Shown here one piece after another: positions 36,738-45,544 of a stretch of 64,000 nt of DNA (the stretch's first letter is position 1; every line of letters begins with the position of its first letter). The position numbers and the translations under genes were made by a program. The DNA lies in the NCBI RefSeq assembly GCF_026241095.1, contig NZ_JAPFGB010000001.1, positions 450,942-514,941 of the forward strand, read 5' to 3'. The stretch is from Saccharopolyspora sp. NFXS83 (GTDB taxonomy: Bacteria; Actinomycetota; Actinomycetes; Mycobacteriales; Pseudonocardiaceae). Under the pieces are notes generated by a model. It was not told the origin of the DNA and did not search any database. It was given only the letters and a program-made list of their open reading frames with translations.

Positions 36738-37000
36738 TCCTGCTGGTTCGCCGCTTCGGTCGCCTCACTGGTCGTCTGATGATCGGTGCTGGTTCCCGCT
36801 GTGACATCCCCCTCCACGATGTGGGAACGAATGGCCTAACCGCGCTCGTCTCCCCGGCCGCTGCGCCGTGTCCGGTGCGGGTGAGGTCACACGGGACGGC
36901 CGGAACCGCCGGACGATCCGGTACGACCAGTCCGGGTGCGGGCAGCAGCCCGCCTCCGGCGGGAACCGCCGGTGCGGTGACAGTCGTGTGAGGACCAGCA
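36738..37000. promoter_or_regulatory. Divergent promoter region with an imperfect dyad
   Basis: The region lies between the divergent PepSY and CopD-CtaG genes. GTTCCC (36792-36797) with ACATC (36804-36808) is mirrored by GATGT and GGGAAC (36818-36828), an asymmetric inverted repeat that could be an operator. It carries no gene. Confidence 0.35.
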
Positions 37001-38941
37001 GTGCCGGAAACGAGTTCGCAGCGCCCCCGACCAGGACCGTGGGGCGCGGGTCTGAGCATCGCGGTGCTGGTCACCGTGGCCGTCGTCGCGATCGTCGGGG
37101 ACGGCGCCCACACCCCGCTCGGGCTGTCCGACCCCGGATCCGTGGTGCGCTTCGGCACCGGTCTGGTGCGGTTGGTGGCCGACGGCGCCGCGGCGGTCTG
37201 CCTGGGAGCGTTGGTGTTCGCGGCCCTGTTCACCTCGCCGCGCGAGTCCGGCGGCATCGCACCGGACGGTTTCGCCGCGGTCCGCGCGGGCGGTTCGGCC
37301 GCGTGGGTGTGGGCCGTGGCCGCGGCGGCGATGGTCCCGTTCGAGATGGCCGACGCGACCGGCCAGCCGCTGAGCCGGGTGCTGGCCCCGGAGGCGTTCA
37401 CCGGGCTGCTCGGCGCCTTGTACGAGCCGAAGGCCTGGCTGATCACGCTGCTCGTCGCGGTGCCCGTGGCGGTCAGCGCGCGGATGACGCTGCGGTGGCG
37501 CCCGACGCTGGGGCTGGCCGCGATCGCCGCTTTCGGCCTGCTGCCGCCCGCTGTGGTGGGGCATTCGGCGTCCAACGCGGGCCACGACTTCGCCACCAAC
37601 GCGATCGTGCTGCACGTGGTGGTGGCGGCGTTGTGGCTCGGCGTGCTCGTCGCCGTCACCGCGCACCTGCGCAGAGGCGGTGCGCACCGGGAGTCGGTGC
37701 TGGCGCGGTACCGCGCGCTGGCCGGGGTGTGCTGGGTGGCGGTGGCCGCTTCCGGCTTGGTGGACGCGCTGGTGCTGATGCCGCTGGGCGACCTCGGGCG
37801 CACCGTGTTCGGGACGCTGGTGCTGGCGAAGGTCGTGCTGCTGCTGGCCCTGGGCGGCTGCGGGGCGTGGCTGCGGCGGCGGGCGACGGCACCGGCGGCG
37901 CTGCTCGGCGCCGAGCTGGTGATCGTGCTGGTGTCCGTCGGGGTGTCGATGGGCATGGCGCACACGCCGCCGCCGAACCTGCTGGACCGCACGGCGAGCA
38001 CTTCGGAAGTGGTCCTCGGCTACGACCTGCCGGGGCCGCCGAGCCTGCTCGGATTCCTGACCACGTGGCGCTTCGACCTCATCTTGGGGACCGCGGTCGT
38101 CGTGCTCGCGGCGCTGTACCTGGCGGGGGTGCGCCGGTTGCGGCGCCGTGGTGACGCGTGGCCCGCCGGGCGCACCGCCGCGTGGCTGTGCGGTTGCGCC
38201 ACCGTGCTGATCGCGACGTCGTCCGGGCTCGGCGTCTACTCGTCCGGCGTGTTCAGCGTGCACATGCTCGTGCACATGGTGCTGAACATGCTCGCGCCGG
38301 TGCTGCTGGTGCTCGGCGGGCCGATCACGTTGGCACTGCGCGCCTTGCCGCCTGCCGGGAAGGGAAACCCCCACGGCGCCAGGGAAGTGCTGCTCGCCGT
38401 GGTGCACTCCCCACCGGCGCGGTTCTCGGCGCATCCGGCGATCGCGACGGTGCTGTTCGTGGGCTCGTTCTACGCGCTCTACTTCACCCCGCTGTTCGAG
38501 AGCGCGATGTCCGAGCACTGGGCGCACGAGCTGATGAACGTCCACTTCGTCCTCGTCGGCTACCTGTACTACTGGACGGTCATCGGGGTCGATCCGGCGC
38601 CGAAACCGCTGCCGCACCTGGCCCGGCTCGGCATGGTGTTCGCGGTGATGCCGTTCCACGCGTTCTTCGGCGTGATCGTGATGAGCATGGACGCGGTGAT
38701 CGCCGAGAACTTCTACCGCACCCTGGACCTGCCGTGGGCGCAGGACCTGCTCGCCGACCAGTTCCTCGGCGGCGGCATCGCCTGGGCAGCGGGGGAGGCG
38801 CCGCTGGTCGTGGTGCTGATCGCGCTGCTCACCCAGTGGTACCGGCACGACATGCGCGCGGCCCGTCGCGCCGACCGCTCCGGCGACGAGGAGCTGGCCG
38901 CCTACAACGCGATGCTCGCGAAGCTCGCCGACCGCCGCTGA
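37001..38941 (+). CDS. CopD-CtaG fusion membrane protein
   Basis: The 646-residue protein carries two domains. The N-terminal half has CopD features (VGHSASNAGHDFATNAIVLHVVVAALWLGVLVAV). The C-terminal half is CtaG/Caa3-type cytochrome oxidase assembly (SSGVFSVHMLVHMVLNMLAPVLLVLGGP, MNVHFVLVGYLYYWTVIG, MPFHAFFGVIVMSMD). The histidine-rich helices suggest copper handling for cytochrome oxidase maturation. The GTG at 37001 follows AGGA. The fusion is a normal actinobacterial arrangement. Three palindromic repeats follow the gene. Confidence 0.88.
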   Translation: MPETSSQRPRPGPWGAGLSIAVLVTVAVVAIVGDGAHTPLGLSDPGSVVRFGTGLVRLVADGAAAVCLGALVFAALFTSPRESGGIAPDGFAAVRAGGSAAWVWAVAAAAMVPFEMADATGQPLSRVLAPEAFTGLLGALYEPKAWLITLLVAVPVAVSARMTLRWRPTLGLAAIAAFGLLPPAVVGHSASNAGHDFATNAIVLHVVVAALWLGVLVAVTAHLRRGGAHRESVLARYRALAGVCWVAVAASGLVDALVLMPLGDLGRTVFGTLVLAKVVLLLALGGCGAWLRRRATAPAALLGAELVIVLVSVGVSMGMAHTPPPNLLDRTASTSEVVLGYDLPGPPSLLGFLTTWRFDLILGTAVVVLAALYLAGVRRLRRRGDAWPAGRTAAWLCGCATVLIATSSGLGVYSSGVFSVHMLVHMVLNMLAPVLLVLGGPITLALRALPPAGKGNPHGAREVLLAVVHSPPARFSAHPAIATVLFVGSFYALYFTPLFESAMSEHWAHELMNVHFVLVGYLYYWTVIGVDPAPKPLPHLARLGMVFAVMPFHAFFGVIVMSMDAVIAENFYRTLDLPWAQDLLADQFLGGGIAWAAGEAPLVVVLIALLTQWYRHDMRAARRADRSGDEELAAYNAMLAKLADRR

Positions 38942-38957
38942 GACCGGCTGCACCGGG

Positions 38958-39004
38958 GTGAACGGACCGTTCGTCCAGTCCCGTTGGGCGAACGGTCCGT
39001 TCAC
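38958..39004. repeat. Double-palindrome repeat, copy 1
   Basis: GTGAACGGACCGTTCG (38958-38973) is the exact reverse complement of CGAACGGTCCGTTCAC (38989-39004). Pairing extends inward through TCCA/TGGG to about 20 base pairs around a 7-base loop. Each arm is itself a dyad, GAACGG-A/T-CCGTTC. Arm-to-arm start spacing is 31 bases. It lies 17 bases after the CopD-CtaG stop and could also act as a terminator. Confidence 0.85.
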
Positions 39005-39052
39005 TCGACGAGTTCACCGCACCACGAGCGCGACCGCGCTGATCAGGACGAA

Positions 39053-39099
39053 GTGAACGGACCGTTCGTCCAAGGAGGTTGGGCAGACGGTCCGTTCAC
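39053..39099. repeat. Double-palindrome repeat, copy 2
   Basis: The left arm at 39053-39068 is identical to copy 1. The right arm (39084-39099) starts CAGACGG instead of CGAACGG, two changes. Arm spacing is again exactly 31 bases, and this copy begins 95 bases after copy 1. It is the only imperfect copy of the four. Confidence 0.82.
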
Positions 39100-39145
39100 T
39101 CGGGTCGGCTGCCGCGCGGACCTGGGGTGCGCCGCGCAGGAATGA

Positions 39146-39192
39146 GTGAACGGACCGTTCGTCCAACGGAATTGGGCGAACGGTCCGTTCAC
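39146..39192. repeat. Double-palindrome repeat, copy 3
   Basis: Both 16-base arms (39146-39161, 39177-39192) are identical to copy 1 with 31-base spacing. The copy starts 93 bases after copy 2 and ends six bases before the DUF397 stop codon of the convergent gene. Confidence 0.85.
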
Positions 39193-39198
39193 TTCGCG

Positions 39199-39402
39199 TC
39201 AGGTGCGCGGGTGGTCGAGGTGGCCGGTGCGGAGGTGGGTGAGGAAGCCGGCCCAGGCGGTGGGGGTGAAGGTTAATGTTCCGGCGTCTCGGTCCTTCGT
39301 GTCGCGGACTGCCGCGATGCCGGGCGCTCCACCGACTTCGACGCAGGCCCCTCGGGGTGCCGATCTCGTGCTCGTACGCCATCTACTGATCTCGGGCGCC
39401 AT
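39199..39402 (-). CDS. DUF397 protein
   Basis: The 67-residue product matches DUF397: WRTSTRSAPRGACVEVGG, AAVRDTKDRDAGTLTFTPTAWAGFL. These small proteins are encoded after Scr1-type XRE regulators, and in known pairs bind the regulator as an antitoxin- or cofactor-like partner. It starts four bases after the regulator's stop. The end of the gene abuts palindromic repeat copy 3. Confidence 0.87.
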   Translation of the reverse strand: MAPEISRWRTSTRSAPRGACVEVGGAPGIAAVRDTKDRDAGTLTFTPTAWAGFLTHLRTGHLDHPRT

Positions 39403-39405
39403 CGC

Positions 39406-40254
39406 TCAACCTCCCAGCTCGGTTCGAACCGCTGCAATGAAGTTCAGCGAATCACCCTCGCTCAATGCAATGGCTTGCAACTGTTCAACGGCGTCGGCAT
39501 GGGCGGAGATGTCGCGAGGACCGTTGAGGAAGATCAAGCTGTTGTAGTGATCGATCTGGACGATCGGATCTGCCTTCGGGAAGTGCAGCAGGATGAACTG
39601 TCCCGCGTGTGCGGCGTGGAAGGACTGCGAGCCGGACGGGATGACTTGAACGGTGACGTTCGGGTGCGTGGTCGCTTCCGCCTCGATGTGCTTCAACTGC
39701 GCGGCCATCGCTGCCGGGCCACCGAGCGGCTCGCGCAACGCCGCTTCGCCGATCAGTGCTGTGAACTCGGGTGCTCCGTCCTTGGTCAGAACCGTCCGTC
39801 GTTCCATTCGGGTCAGGATGCGCGCTCGGATTTGCTCGTCGGGCAACTGCGCCATCGAGGCGTGCATGTAGTCCGGTGTTTGCAGCAGCCCTGGAATCAG
39901 CATGGGCGCTACCTCGGTGATCCGGGTAGCGGTGCTCTCGAACTCGACGAGTGACGCGAGTTCCTTCTGCACTCCAGGGATGCCCGAACTGACCCAGCTT
40001 CGCGAGTCCGCGTTGCGCGCCTGTTCGAGGATTCGTTCGTACTCGTCGCCGGTGACGCCCAGTGCGGTGAGGAAGCTGGCGACGTGCTCGGGAGCCGGAA
40101 CGCTCGTGCCCGTTTCCCAGCGGCTGAGCTGTGTCTTGGCTGCCGCAAGACGCTCAGCGAGTGCTCGGAGGCTCAGCTTGGCGCGTTTTCGCGCGTCGCG
40201 AAGCTCCGCGCCCAACGCACGAGCTGCGGGTGTGTTCGCTGCTCCAGTCGCCAT
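39406..40254 (-). CDS. Scr1-type XRE regulator (HTH plus DUF5753)
   Basis: From the ATG at 40254 the protein is 282 residues. The N-terminal XRE helix-turn-helix (LSLRALAERLAAAKTQLSRWETG, about residues 20-45) is followed by a DUF5753 domain (SSGIPGVQKELASLVEFESTATRITEVAPMLIPGLLQTPDYMHA and PNVTVQVIPSG). These regulators, paired with DUF397 proteins, are multiplied in actinomycetes and control development and secondary metabolism. The divergent zinc-finger gene and a palindrome at 40318-40351 suggest auto- and cross-regulation. Confidence 0.92.
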   Translation of the reverse strand: MATGAANTPAARALGAELRDARKRAKLSLRALAERLAAAKTQLSRWETGTSVPAPEHVASFLTALGVTGDEYERILEQARNADSRSWVSSGIPGVQKELASLVEFESTATRITEVAPMLIPGLLQTPDYMHASMAQLPDEQIRARILTRMERRTVLTKDGAPEFTALIGEAALREPLGGPAAMAAQLKHIEAEATTHPNVTVQVIPSGSQSFHAAHAGQFILLHFPKADPIVQIDHYNSLIFLNGPRDISAHADAVEQLQAIALSEGDSLNFIAAVRTELGG

Positions 40255-40317
40255 GTGCGCCGATCTTAGGGCGCTGCCGATGTCCGCTTTGCTGATCACC
40301 CGAACGAGGCATAGAAG

Positions 40318-40351
40318 TGTCCCTGTGTCCAAGGTTATGTTCACAGGGACA
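40318..40351. promoter_or_regulatory. Inverted-repeat operator candidate
   Basis: TGTCCCTGTG (40318-40327) and CACAGGGACA (40342-40351) form a perfect 10-base inverted repeat with a 14-base AT-richer spacer, between the divergent XRE regulator and zinc-finger genes. Its length and position fit an operator for the XRE protein. It could also be a transcribed hairpin. Confidence 0.55.
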
Positions 40352-40426
40352 TAAGTGATCGAGTCGTGAAGTTGCTGCGGGCATGCGTGCGGCTTTCGTG
40401 CGGCGATTTTCGCTAGGAGGTGTGCG

Positions 40427-40675
40427 TTGCCGTATCCGTTTCGTTGGTTTCCGGCGCAGGGTGAGCGTCATGCGAGCGTGGATTCCGCTCCGCGGTTGGG
40501 GTTTCGCTCCGGCACGGAGGTGAAGGCCCTGTGCGGGGCGGAAGTCTCCGCCTCCGAAGGCGACGAAGCCTGGCTGTGGCCGACCTGCCCTGCTTGTACC
40601 GAGGGAGTCCGGCCGATCGCGCAGCGGCACAACGCAGTCCTCCCGTTGCCGGAGGTGTGGCCGCATGGACGTTGA
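40427..40675 (+). CDS. Small zinc-finger-type protein
   Basis: A TTG at 40427, six bases after AGGAGG (40415-40420), opens an 82-residue frame. It begins PYPFRWFPAQGERHA and contains ALCGAEV and WPTCPACTEG, giving a CxxC plus distal cysteine and histidines. Proteins of this pattern accompany XRE/DUF397 loci in Pseudonocardiaceae and are usually labelled zinc-finger proteins. The role is unknown. It overlaps the next gene by 11 bases. Confidence 0.72.
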   Translation: MPYPFRWFPAQGERHASVDSAPRLGFRSGTEVKALCGAEVSASEGDEAWLWPTCPACTEGVRPIAQRHNAVLPLPEVWPHGR

Positions 40676-40982
40676 ACGCGGTGGTTGGGTCTGCGGCGTC
40701 GCCGAGTCCACTTGGCACCGGCTGGTCGGTTATCGACGGCGCCGCAGGCTCCGCGCACCCGTCGCGGGATGCGGGCACGTCGTGGTCGGGCCGGTCCACC
40801 GCAGCTTGCGGGTTCCGGTGTCCTGCGGCGGACGGCGGATCTGCCCGGCGTGCACGCCACTGGGGGCGGCGGCCGAGCCGTCGAGTCCGGTGACCATCAC
40901 CGGTCGCCACGTGATCTTCGCCCCGGAGCGGGCGGATCGCGCTCCGGTCGCGGAGTCGCTGCCTCGGGGCGCGGCGGCGTGA
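40665..40982 (+). CDS. Hypothetical cysteine-containing protein
   Basis: The 105-residue product begins at an ATG inside the preceding gene. It is Arg-rich and has cysteines in WVCGV, AGCGH, PVSCGG and ICPAC, so metal binding is possible. No family was recognised. Its overlap with the zinc-finger gene suggests co-translation. Confidence is moderate because its codon pattern is weak. Confidence 0.5.
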   Translation: MDVERGGWVCGVAESTWHRLVGYRRRRRLRAPVAGCGHVVVGPVHRSLRVPVSCGGRRICPACTPLGAAAEPSSPVTITGRHVIFAPERADRAPVAESLPRGAAA

Positions 40983-41244
40983 TCCACGACGCTCCACGTG
41001 AACTCGGCTCGGGAAGGCCGACTGCCTCCGCGGCCTTCCCCTCTCGGTCCGGCGCTGCGACCTCCCTCCCCCTCGCGGCATCGGACCGGGCGGGCCGGGC
41101 GGTGCGCATCAAGACCCCGACTAGCGCACTGCCCGGCCGCGCCCAACCGAATCGGTCGTGCCGGGCCGGAATCGACCGCGTCGACCGGGGTACCGCGGGT
41201 GCGGAAGCAGAGTCCGGCGAGAACGAGGTCCTCGGTGGTGCAGG

Positions 41245-43662
41245 TCAACCGTCCTGTATGGACAGGCCGGTGAAGCGGCGGAGGCGGAGGCTGTTGGAGA
41301 CGACGAAGAACGAGGACAGGGCCATCGTGGCTCCGGCGATCAGCGGGTTGAGCAGGCCGAGGGCGGCCAGCGGGAGTGCGGCGAGGTTGTAGCCGAAGGC
41401 CCACAGGAGGTTGCCGCGGATCGTGCGCAGCGTCGCGCGGGCGAGGCGGATCGCGTCGGGAGCGACGGTGAGGTCTTCCCGAACCAAGATCAAGTCGGCG
41501 CTGTCGATCGCGATGTCGGTGCCGGTCGCCACCGCCAGGCCCAGATCGGCCGTGGCCAAGGCGGGCGCGTCGTTGACGCCGTCACCGATCATCGCCACCG
41601 TGCGGCCCTCCGAGCGCAGGCCGCGCACCACCTCGGCCTTCTCGTCCGGCAGGACCTCGGAGATCACCCGCTCGATGCCCACTTCGTCGGCCACGGACCG
41701 GCCGGTCGCGGCGTTGTCACCGGTCAGCAGCACCGTGCGCAGGCCGAGCCGGTGCAGCTCGGCGATCGCCCGCGCCGCTGACGGCTTCACGGTGTCGGCC
41801 AAGCCGAACACGGCCAGCGCACGCCCGTCCTCCCCGGAGAGCACGGCGGTGCGGCCCTGCGCCTCCCACTGCTCGCGCCGCCGATCCAGCTCCGCCGGAA
41901 CCGTCCAGCCTTCGTCGTCGAACAGCGCGCCGCGCCCGATGAGGATCTTCCGGCCCTCCACGGTGCCGCTGGCCCCGAGGCCCGGCCGGGCTCTGAACGA
42001 GCCGACTCCGGGCAGGCGGTAGTAGGAGGCCTGCGGATTGGGCGACCCGTCACCGGGAGCGGGGTTCTCGGGTGAGCCGGAAAGCGCTTGTGCGCCGACG
42101 GATCGCACGGCATCGGGCCGGGCTTCCCTCGGCCGGGCAGGAACCTCGGACTCCGCCTGTGACTTCGAGAGCTCGGCGGCTGCCAGCGCACTGATCGCGG
42201 CGGCAACCGCGTGCTCGGAGGCCTCCTCGACCGCGCCCGCCCGGCGCAGCACCGCCGTGCGGTCCTCGCCGTCGGCGACGTGCAGGTCCACCACCGACAT
42301 GCGGCCTTCGGTGACGGTGCCCGTCTTGTCCAGCACCACCGTGTCGACCGCGCGGGTCGATTCCAGCGCCTGGTAGCCCTTGATGAAGATGCCGAGCGTG
42401 GCGCCGCGTCCGGAAGCGACCATCAGCGCGGTCGGCGTGGCCAGGCCGAGCGCGCACGGGCAGGCGATCACCAGCACGGCCAGCGCCGCGGTGAACGCGC
42501 GGTCCGGGGAACCGGTCAGCAGCAACCAGGCCAGCAGCGTCAACGCGGAACCCGTTAGCACCGCGGGCACGAAGTACGCGGAGATCCGGTCGGCCAGCCG
42601 CTGCACGGCCGCTTTGCCGGACTGCGCCTCGGAGACCAGCCGCAGCATCGCGCCGAGCCGGGTGTCCGCGCCGACCGCGGTCGCCCGCACGACGAGCCCG
42701 CCGTTGAGCGCGACCGTGCCGCCGATGACCGCGTCGCCTCCGGCCACCTCGACCGGGGTCGACTCGCCCGTCATCGAGCTGCGGTCGAGCGCGCCGCTGC
42801 CTTCCTCGACGATGCCGTCCGTAGCGACGGTGCCGCCGGGGCGCACCAGGAACCGTTGCCCCGCTTGAAGATCCGCCGCCGGGATCTCGTGCCGGGAGCC
42901 GTCGTCGTGCAGCACGGTGACGTCCTTGGCGCGCAACGCCGCCAGCGCGTTCAGCGCGTCCCCGGCCTGCCGCTGCGCGCGTGCCTCGAAGTAGCGACCG
43001 GCGAGCACGAAGGCGGTGACGCCCGCCGCGACCTCCAAGTACAGCGCGCCCTGCGGATTCAGCAGCAGCGACCAGCCGGATTCACCGGCGGGGTCGGGCT
43101 GGAAGAACATCGCGTACAGCGACCAGCCCACCGCCGCCGTGATGCCCAACGAGACCAGGGTGTCCATTGAGGACGCGCCACGGCGGGCGCCGCGCAGCGC
43201 GGCCCGGTGGAACGGCCACGCGGCCCAGCCCGCGACGGGCACCGTCAGCGCGATCAGCAGCCACTGCCAGCCGGGGAAGCGCGCTTGCGGGAGCACGATG
43301 AACAGCAGCGACAAGTCGCACAGCGGCACGAACAACCCCACCGCCACCAGCATCCGGCGCCACAGGTCGCGAACTCGATCCGCTGGGGCGTCCGCACCGC
43401 CGGGCTCGTCCTCGGCGGCGGGTGGTGACTCCGGCCGGACCGGTTCCGCGTCGTAGCCCGCGCCGCGCACGGTGCGCACCAGCAGGTCCACGTCCTGCTC
43501 GGCGGAGAACTCGACGTCGGCGACGCCGGTCGCGTAGTTCACGCCGGCCCGCACGCCGTCCAGCTTGTTGAGCTTGCGTTCCACCCGCACCGCGCACGCC
43601 GCGCAGGTCATACCGCTCACGGACAGCTCGACGCGGCGAGCTTCGGCAACCGTCGGGGACAT
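41245..43662 (-). CDS. copA: Copper-translocating P1B-type ATPase
   Basis: The 805-residue protein has an N-terminal heavy-metal-associated domain (SGMTCAACAVRVE), eight transmembrane helices, the CPC motif in VIACPCALGLATP, the phosphorylated aspartate in DKTGTVTEG, TGDN, and GDGVNDAPALATADLG. The CPC and GMTCAAC pattern points to Cu(I) export. Relative to typical CopA, the nucleotide-binding domain carries an extra Ser/Pro/Ala-rich insertion of about 50 residues before YYRLPGVGSF. No CopZ or CsoR gene is adjacent, so regulation must come from elsewhere. Confidence 0.93.
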   Translation of the reverse strand: MSPTVAEARRVELSVSGMTCAACAVRVERKLNKLDGVRAGVNYATGVADVEFSAEQDVDLLVRTVRGAGYDAEPVRPESPPAAEDEPGGADAPADRVRDLWRRMLVAVGLFVPLCDLSLLFIVLPQARFPGWQWLLIALTVPVAGWAAWPFHRAALRGARRGASSMDTLVSLGITAAVGWSLYAMFFQPDPAGESGWSLLLNPQGALYLEVAAGVTAFVLAGRYFEARAQRQAGDALNALAALRAKDVTVLHDDGSRHEIPAADLQAGQRFLVRPGGTVATDGIVEEGSGALDRSSMTGESTPVEVAGGDAVIGGTVALNGGLVVRATAVGADTRLGAMLRLVSEAQSGKAAVQRLADRISAYFVPAVLTGSALTLLAWLLLTGSPDRAFTAALAVLVIACPCALGLATPTALMVASGRGATLGIFIKGYQALESTRAVDTVVLDKTGTVTEGRMSVVDLHVADGEDRTAVLRRAGAVEEASEHAVAAAISALAAAELSKSQAESEVPARPREARPDAVRSVGAQALSGSPENPAPGDGSPNPQASYYRLPGVGSFRARPGLGASGTVEGRKILIGRGALFDDEGWTVPAELDRRREQWEAQGRTAVLSGEDGRALAVFGLADTVKPSAARAIAELHRLGLRTVLLTGDNAATGRSVADEVGIERVISEVLPDEKAEVVRGLRSEGRTVAMIGDGVNDAPALATADLGLAVATGTDIAIDSADLILVREDLTVAPDAIRLARATLRTIRGNLLWAFGYNLAALPLAALGLLNPLIAGATMALSSFFVVSNSLRLRRFTGLSIQDG

Positions 43663-43883
43663 CGGACACCCTCTCGCGAATCCGGCGACCCGCGTTCAGG
43701 TCACCCGTGCACACAGTCGGTCAAGCCCGTGGAGCGGTTCCCGCGACTCGGTGTGAGGTGAGGAACGTCCGGGCCTTGAACAGGCGCACCGGAGCCTTCG
43801 TGGGGCGGGCCGGGCGCTGCTTCCATGATTACGGGGTCGAACTGGCGTTCGCCATCACACGATCGATCGGGGGACCCGGTGAA

Positions 43884-44885
43884 TCAGGCCGCGGCTTTCG
43901 CGACCTTGGCGACGAAGAAGCCCTCGAAGACGTCGGAAGGCATCACCCGGACCGCGTGCTTGAGCCGCTTGTCGAACTTCGTGCCCCGCCAGGAGTTCAA
44001 GCCGGGCAGGAACTCCTCCTCGCTGAACCCCAGCGGTTCCACCGTGAGGTCGGAGTGCCGCTGCAGGACCTTGTTCACCGGGAACTCGTCCTCCTCCGGG
44101 CTGAGCGTGCAGGTCGAGTAGACCAGCACCCCGCCCGGCTTGAGCAGCTTGTACGCCGCGTCGCACATCTTCGCCTGGAGGAACTTGTACTTCTCGATCC
44201 GCTCCTCCGACCAGAACCGCAGCGCGTCGGACTTGCGCAGGTTGACCCGGCCTTCGCCGGAGCACTGCACGTCCAGCAGGATGCGGTCGAAGCGCTCCGC
44301 GGGCACCGACTTGTCGATGTACTGCGCGTTGTGCGTGGTCAGCTCCGCGTACCGCACGCCGTAGAGCTCGGCGAGTTCGGCGAGCTTGCGGGCGCGCGGC
44401 GGCGCCGAGTCGTTGAGCCACAACTCGCAGTCGTTGCCCACCCGCGCCGCGATGTGGAAGGCCTTGCCGCCGGGAGCGGAGGCGATGTCGAGCACCGAAT
44501 CACCCGGCTGGGCGTCCAGCGCCACCGGCGGGATCAGGCTCGCCGCGTTCTGCAGGTACACCCGGCCCTCGTGGGCCAGCGGCAGGATGTCGTCGAAACC
44601 GTCGTTGTCCGGCCAGAAGAACGTGTGCTCGCACCAGTCCACCGGGATGAGCCCGGGGGCCTTGTCCCGCACGAACTCGACCGTCTCGCGGTAGCGCTCG
44701 TCGTCGAGCAGCCGGTTGACCCGGATCGAGGTGGGCCGGGCGCCGCGGAAGACGGATTCGACCTCGTTCGGGCGGATTCCGAGCACCTCGGACATCCGCT
44801 TCTCGAACGTGCGGGTCTTGCGCTGGCTGCTCACGGCCACTGCTCCTGTCGGGTCGAACTCCTCCGGCGCCCCGAAGCCTGGCAC
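43884..44885 (-). CDS. RsmB/NOP-family RNA 5-methylcytosine methyltransferase
   Basis: The 333-residue protein shows PTSIRVNRLL (N1 motif), SAM-binding DIASAPGGKAFHIA, and the catalytic cysteine motif VYSTCTLSPEEDE. Motif IV reads LDVQCSGEG, with the releasing cysteine kept but the usual Pro-Cys changed to Gln-Cys. The protein should methylate C5 of cytosine in rRNA or tRNA. It lacks the N-terminal NusB-like domain of RsmB, so it is closer to RsmF/NSUN-like short members. Its substrate is not known. It ends 221 bases from copA. Confidence 0.88.
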   Translation of the reverse strand: MPGFGAPEEFDPTGAVAVSSQRKTRTFEKRMSEVLGIRPNEVESVFRGARPTSIRVNRLLDDERYRETVEFVRDKAPGLIPVDWCEHTFFWPDNDGFDDILPLAHEGRVYLQNAASLIPPVALDAQPGDSVLDIASAPGGKAFHIAARVGNDCELWLNDSAPPRARKLAELAELYGVRYAELTTHNAQYIDKSVPAERFDRILLDVQCSGEGRVNLRKSDALRFWSEERIEKYKFLQAKMCDAAYKLLKPGGVLVYSTCTLSPEEDEFPVNKVLQRHSDLTVEPLGFSEEEFLPGLNSWRGTKFDKRLKHAVRVMPSDVFEGFFVAKVAKAAA

Positions 44886-45058
44886 GGAGGCCTCGCGCGC
44901 GGCGCCCTCGACCCAATCTACCGGTGCCGGAACAGCGCTGACCTGCCGCTCCTCGCCCGCGGCACGGCCTCGACGCGCGAGACGTTCACCCCCGAGCGGG
45001 AGACGCCTCCCTCCCGGGAGGGAGGCCGGAGCGCGGTGCGAACCGCGATTCTGCCGAC

Positions 45059-45523
45059 ATGACGGTGGAAACGGGGAAGCGGACGTGGGGAGTCGTCGCC
45101 TCGCACGGTGCGGCGGCGTGGTCGGTGGTCTTCGGGCTCGTGCACGTGTACTGGCTGGCGGGCGGCGGGGTCGGGCTGCCGCCGGGCACGTCGCTGGCGT
45201 CGAACCTGCCGCTGCTGATCATCGACGTCGTGGCGATCCCGCTGTGCGCACTGGCGGCGCTGGTGGCGCTGGCACCGATCCGGCCGTGGGGGAGCCGGGT
45301 GCCGAGGTGGCTGCTGCACGCCGCGGTCTGGGGGGTCGCGGCGCTGCTGGTGGTGCACGCGCTGCCCTCGGTCGTCGACTGGCTGCTGCTCGCGTCCGGG
45401 CGGCTCGCGGTGGCGGACCTGGACCCGATGGCGCGGTTCGTGACGCTCCTCTACGAGCCGGTGTTCCTGACCGGTGGGTTGCTGTTCGGACTCACCGGAC
45501 TCGGATGCGTTCGCGGCCGGTGA
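45059..45523 (+). CDS. DUF3995 membrane protein
   Basis: The 154-residue product has four transmembrane helices: VVFGLVHVYWLAGG with a conserved His, PLLIIDVVAIPLCALAALVAL, AAVWGVAALLVVHALPSVVDW, and LYEPVFLTGGLLFGLTGL. This matches DUF3995, whose function is unknown. The ATG at 45059 precedes a truncated sensor kinase by 22 bases. Confidence 0.8.
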   Translation: MTVETGKRTWGVVASHGAAAWSVVFGLVHVYWLAGGGVGLPPGTSLASNLPLLIIDVVAIPLCALAALVALAPIRPWGSRVPRWLLHAAVWGVAALLVVHALPSVVDWLLLASGRLAVADLDPMARFVTLLYEPVFLTGGLLFGLTGLGCVRGR

Positions 45524-45544
45524 CCGGCGGGTGAGGATCAGCGG

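Noticed and set aside
38958..39192. CRISPR array
   Set aside because: There are three spaced repeats, but they are 47-base double palindromes with intervals too similar in length to gene-end spacing and no cas genes; a fourth copy lies 17 kb away.
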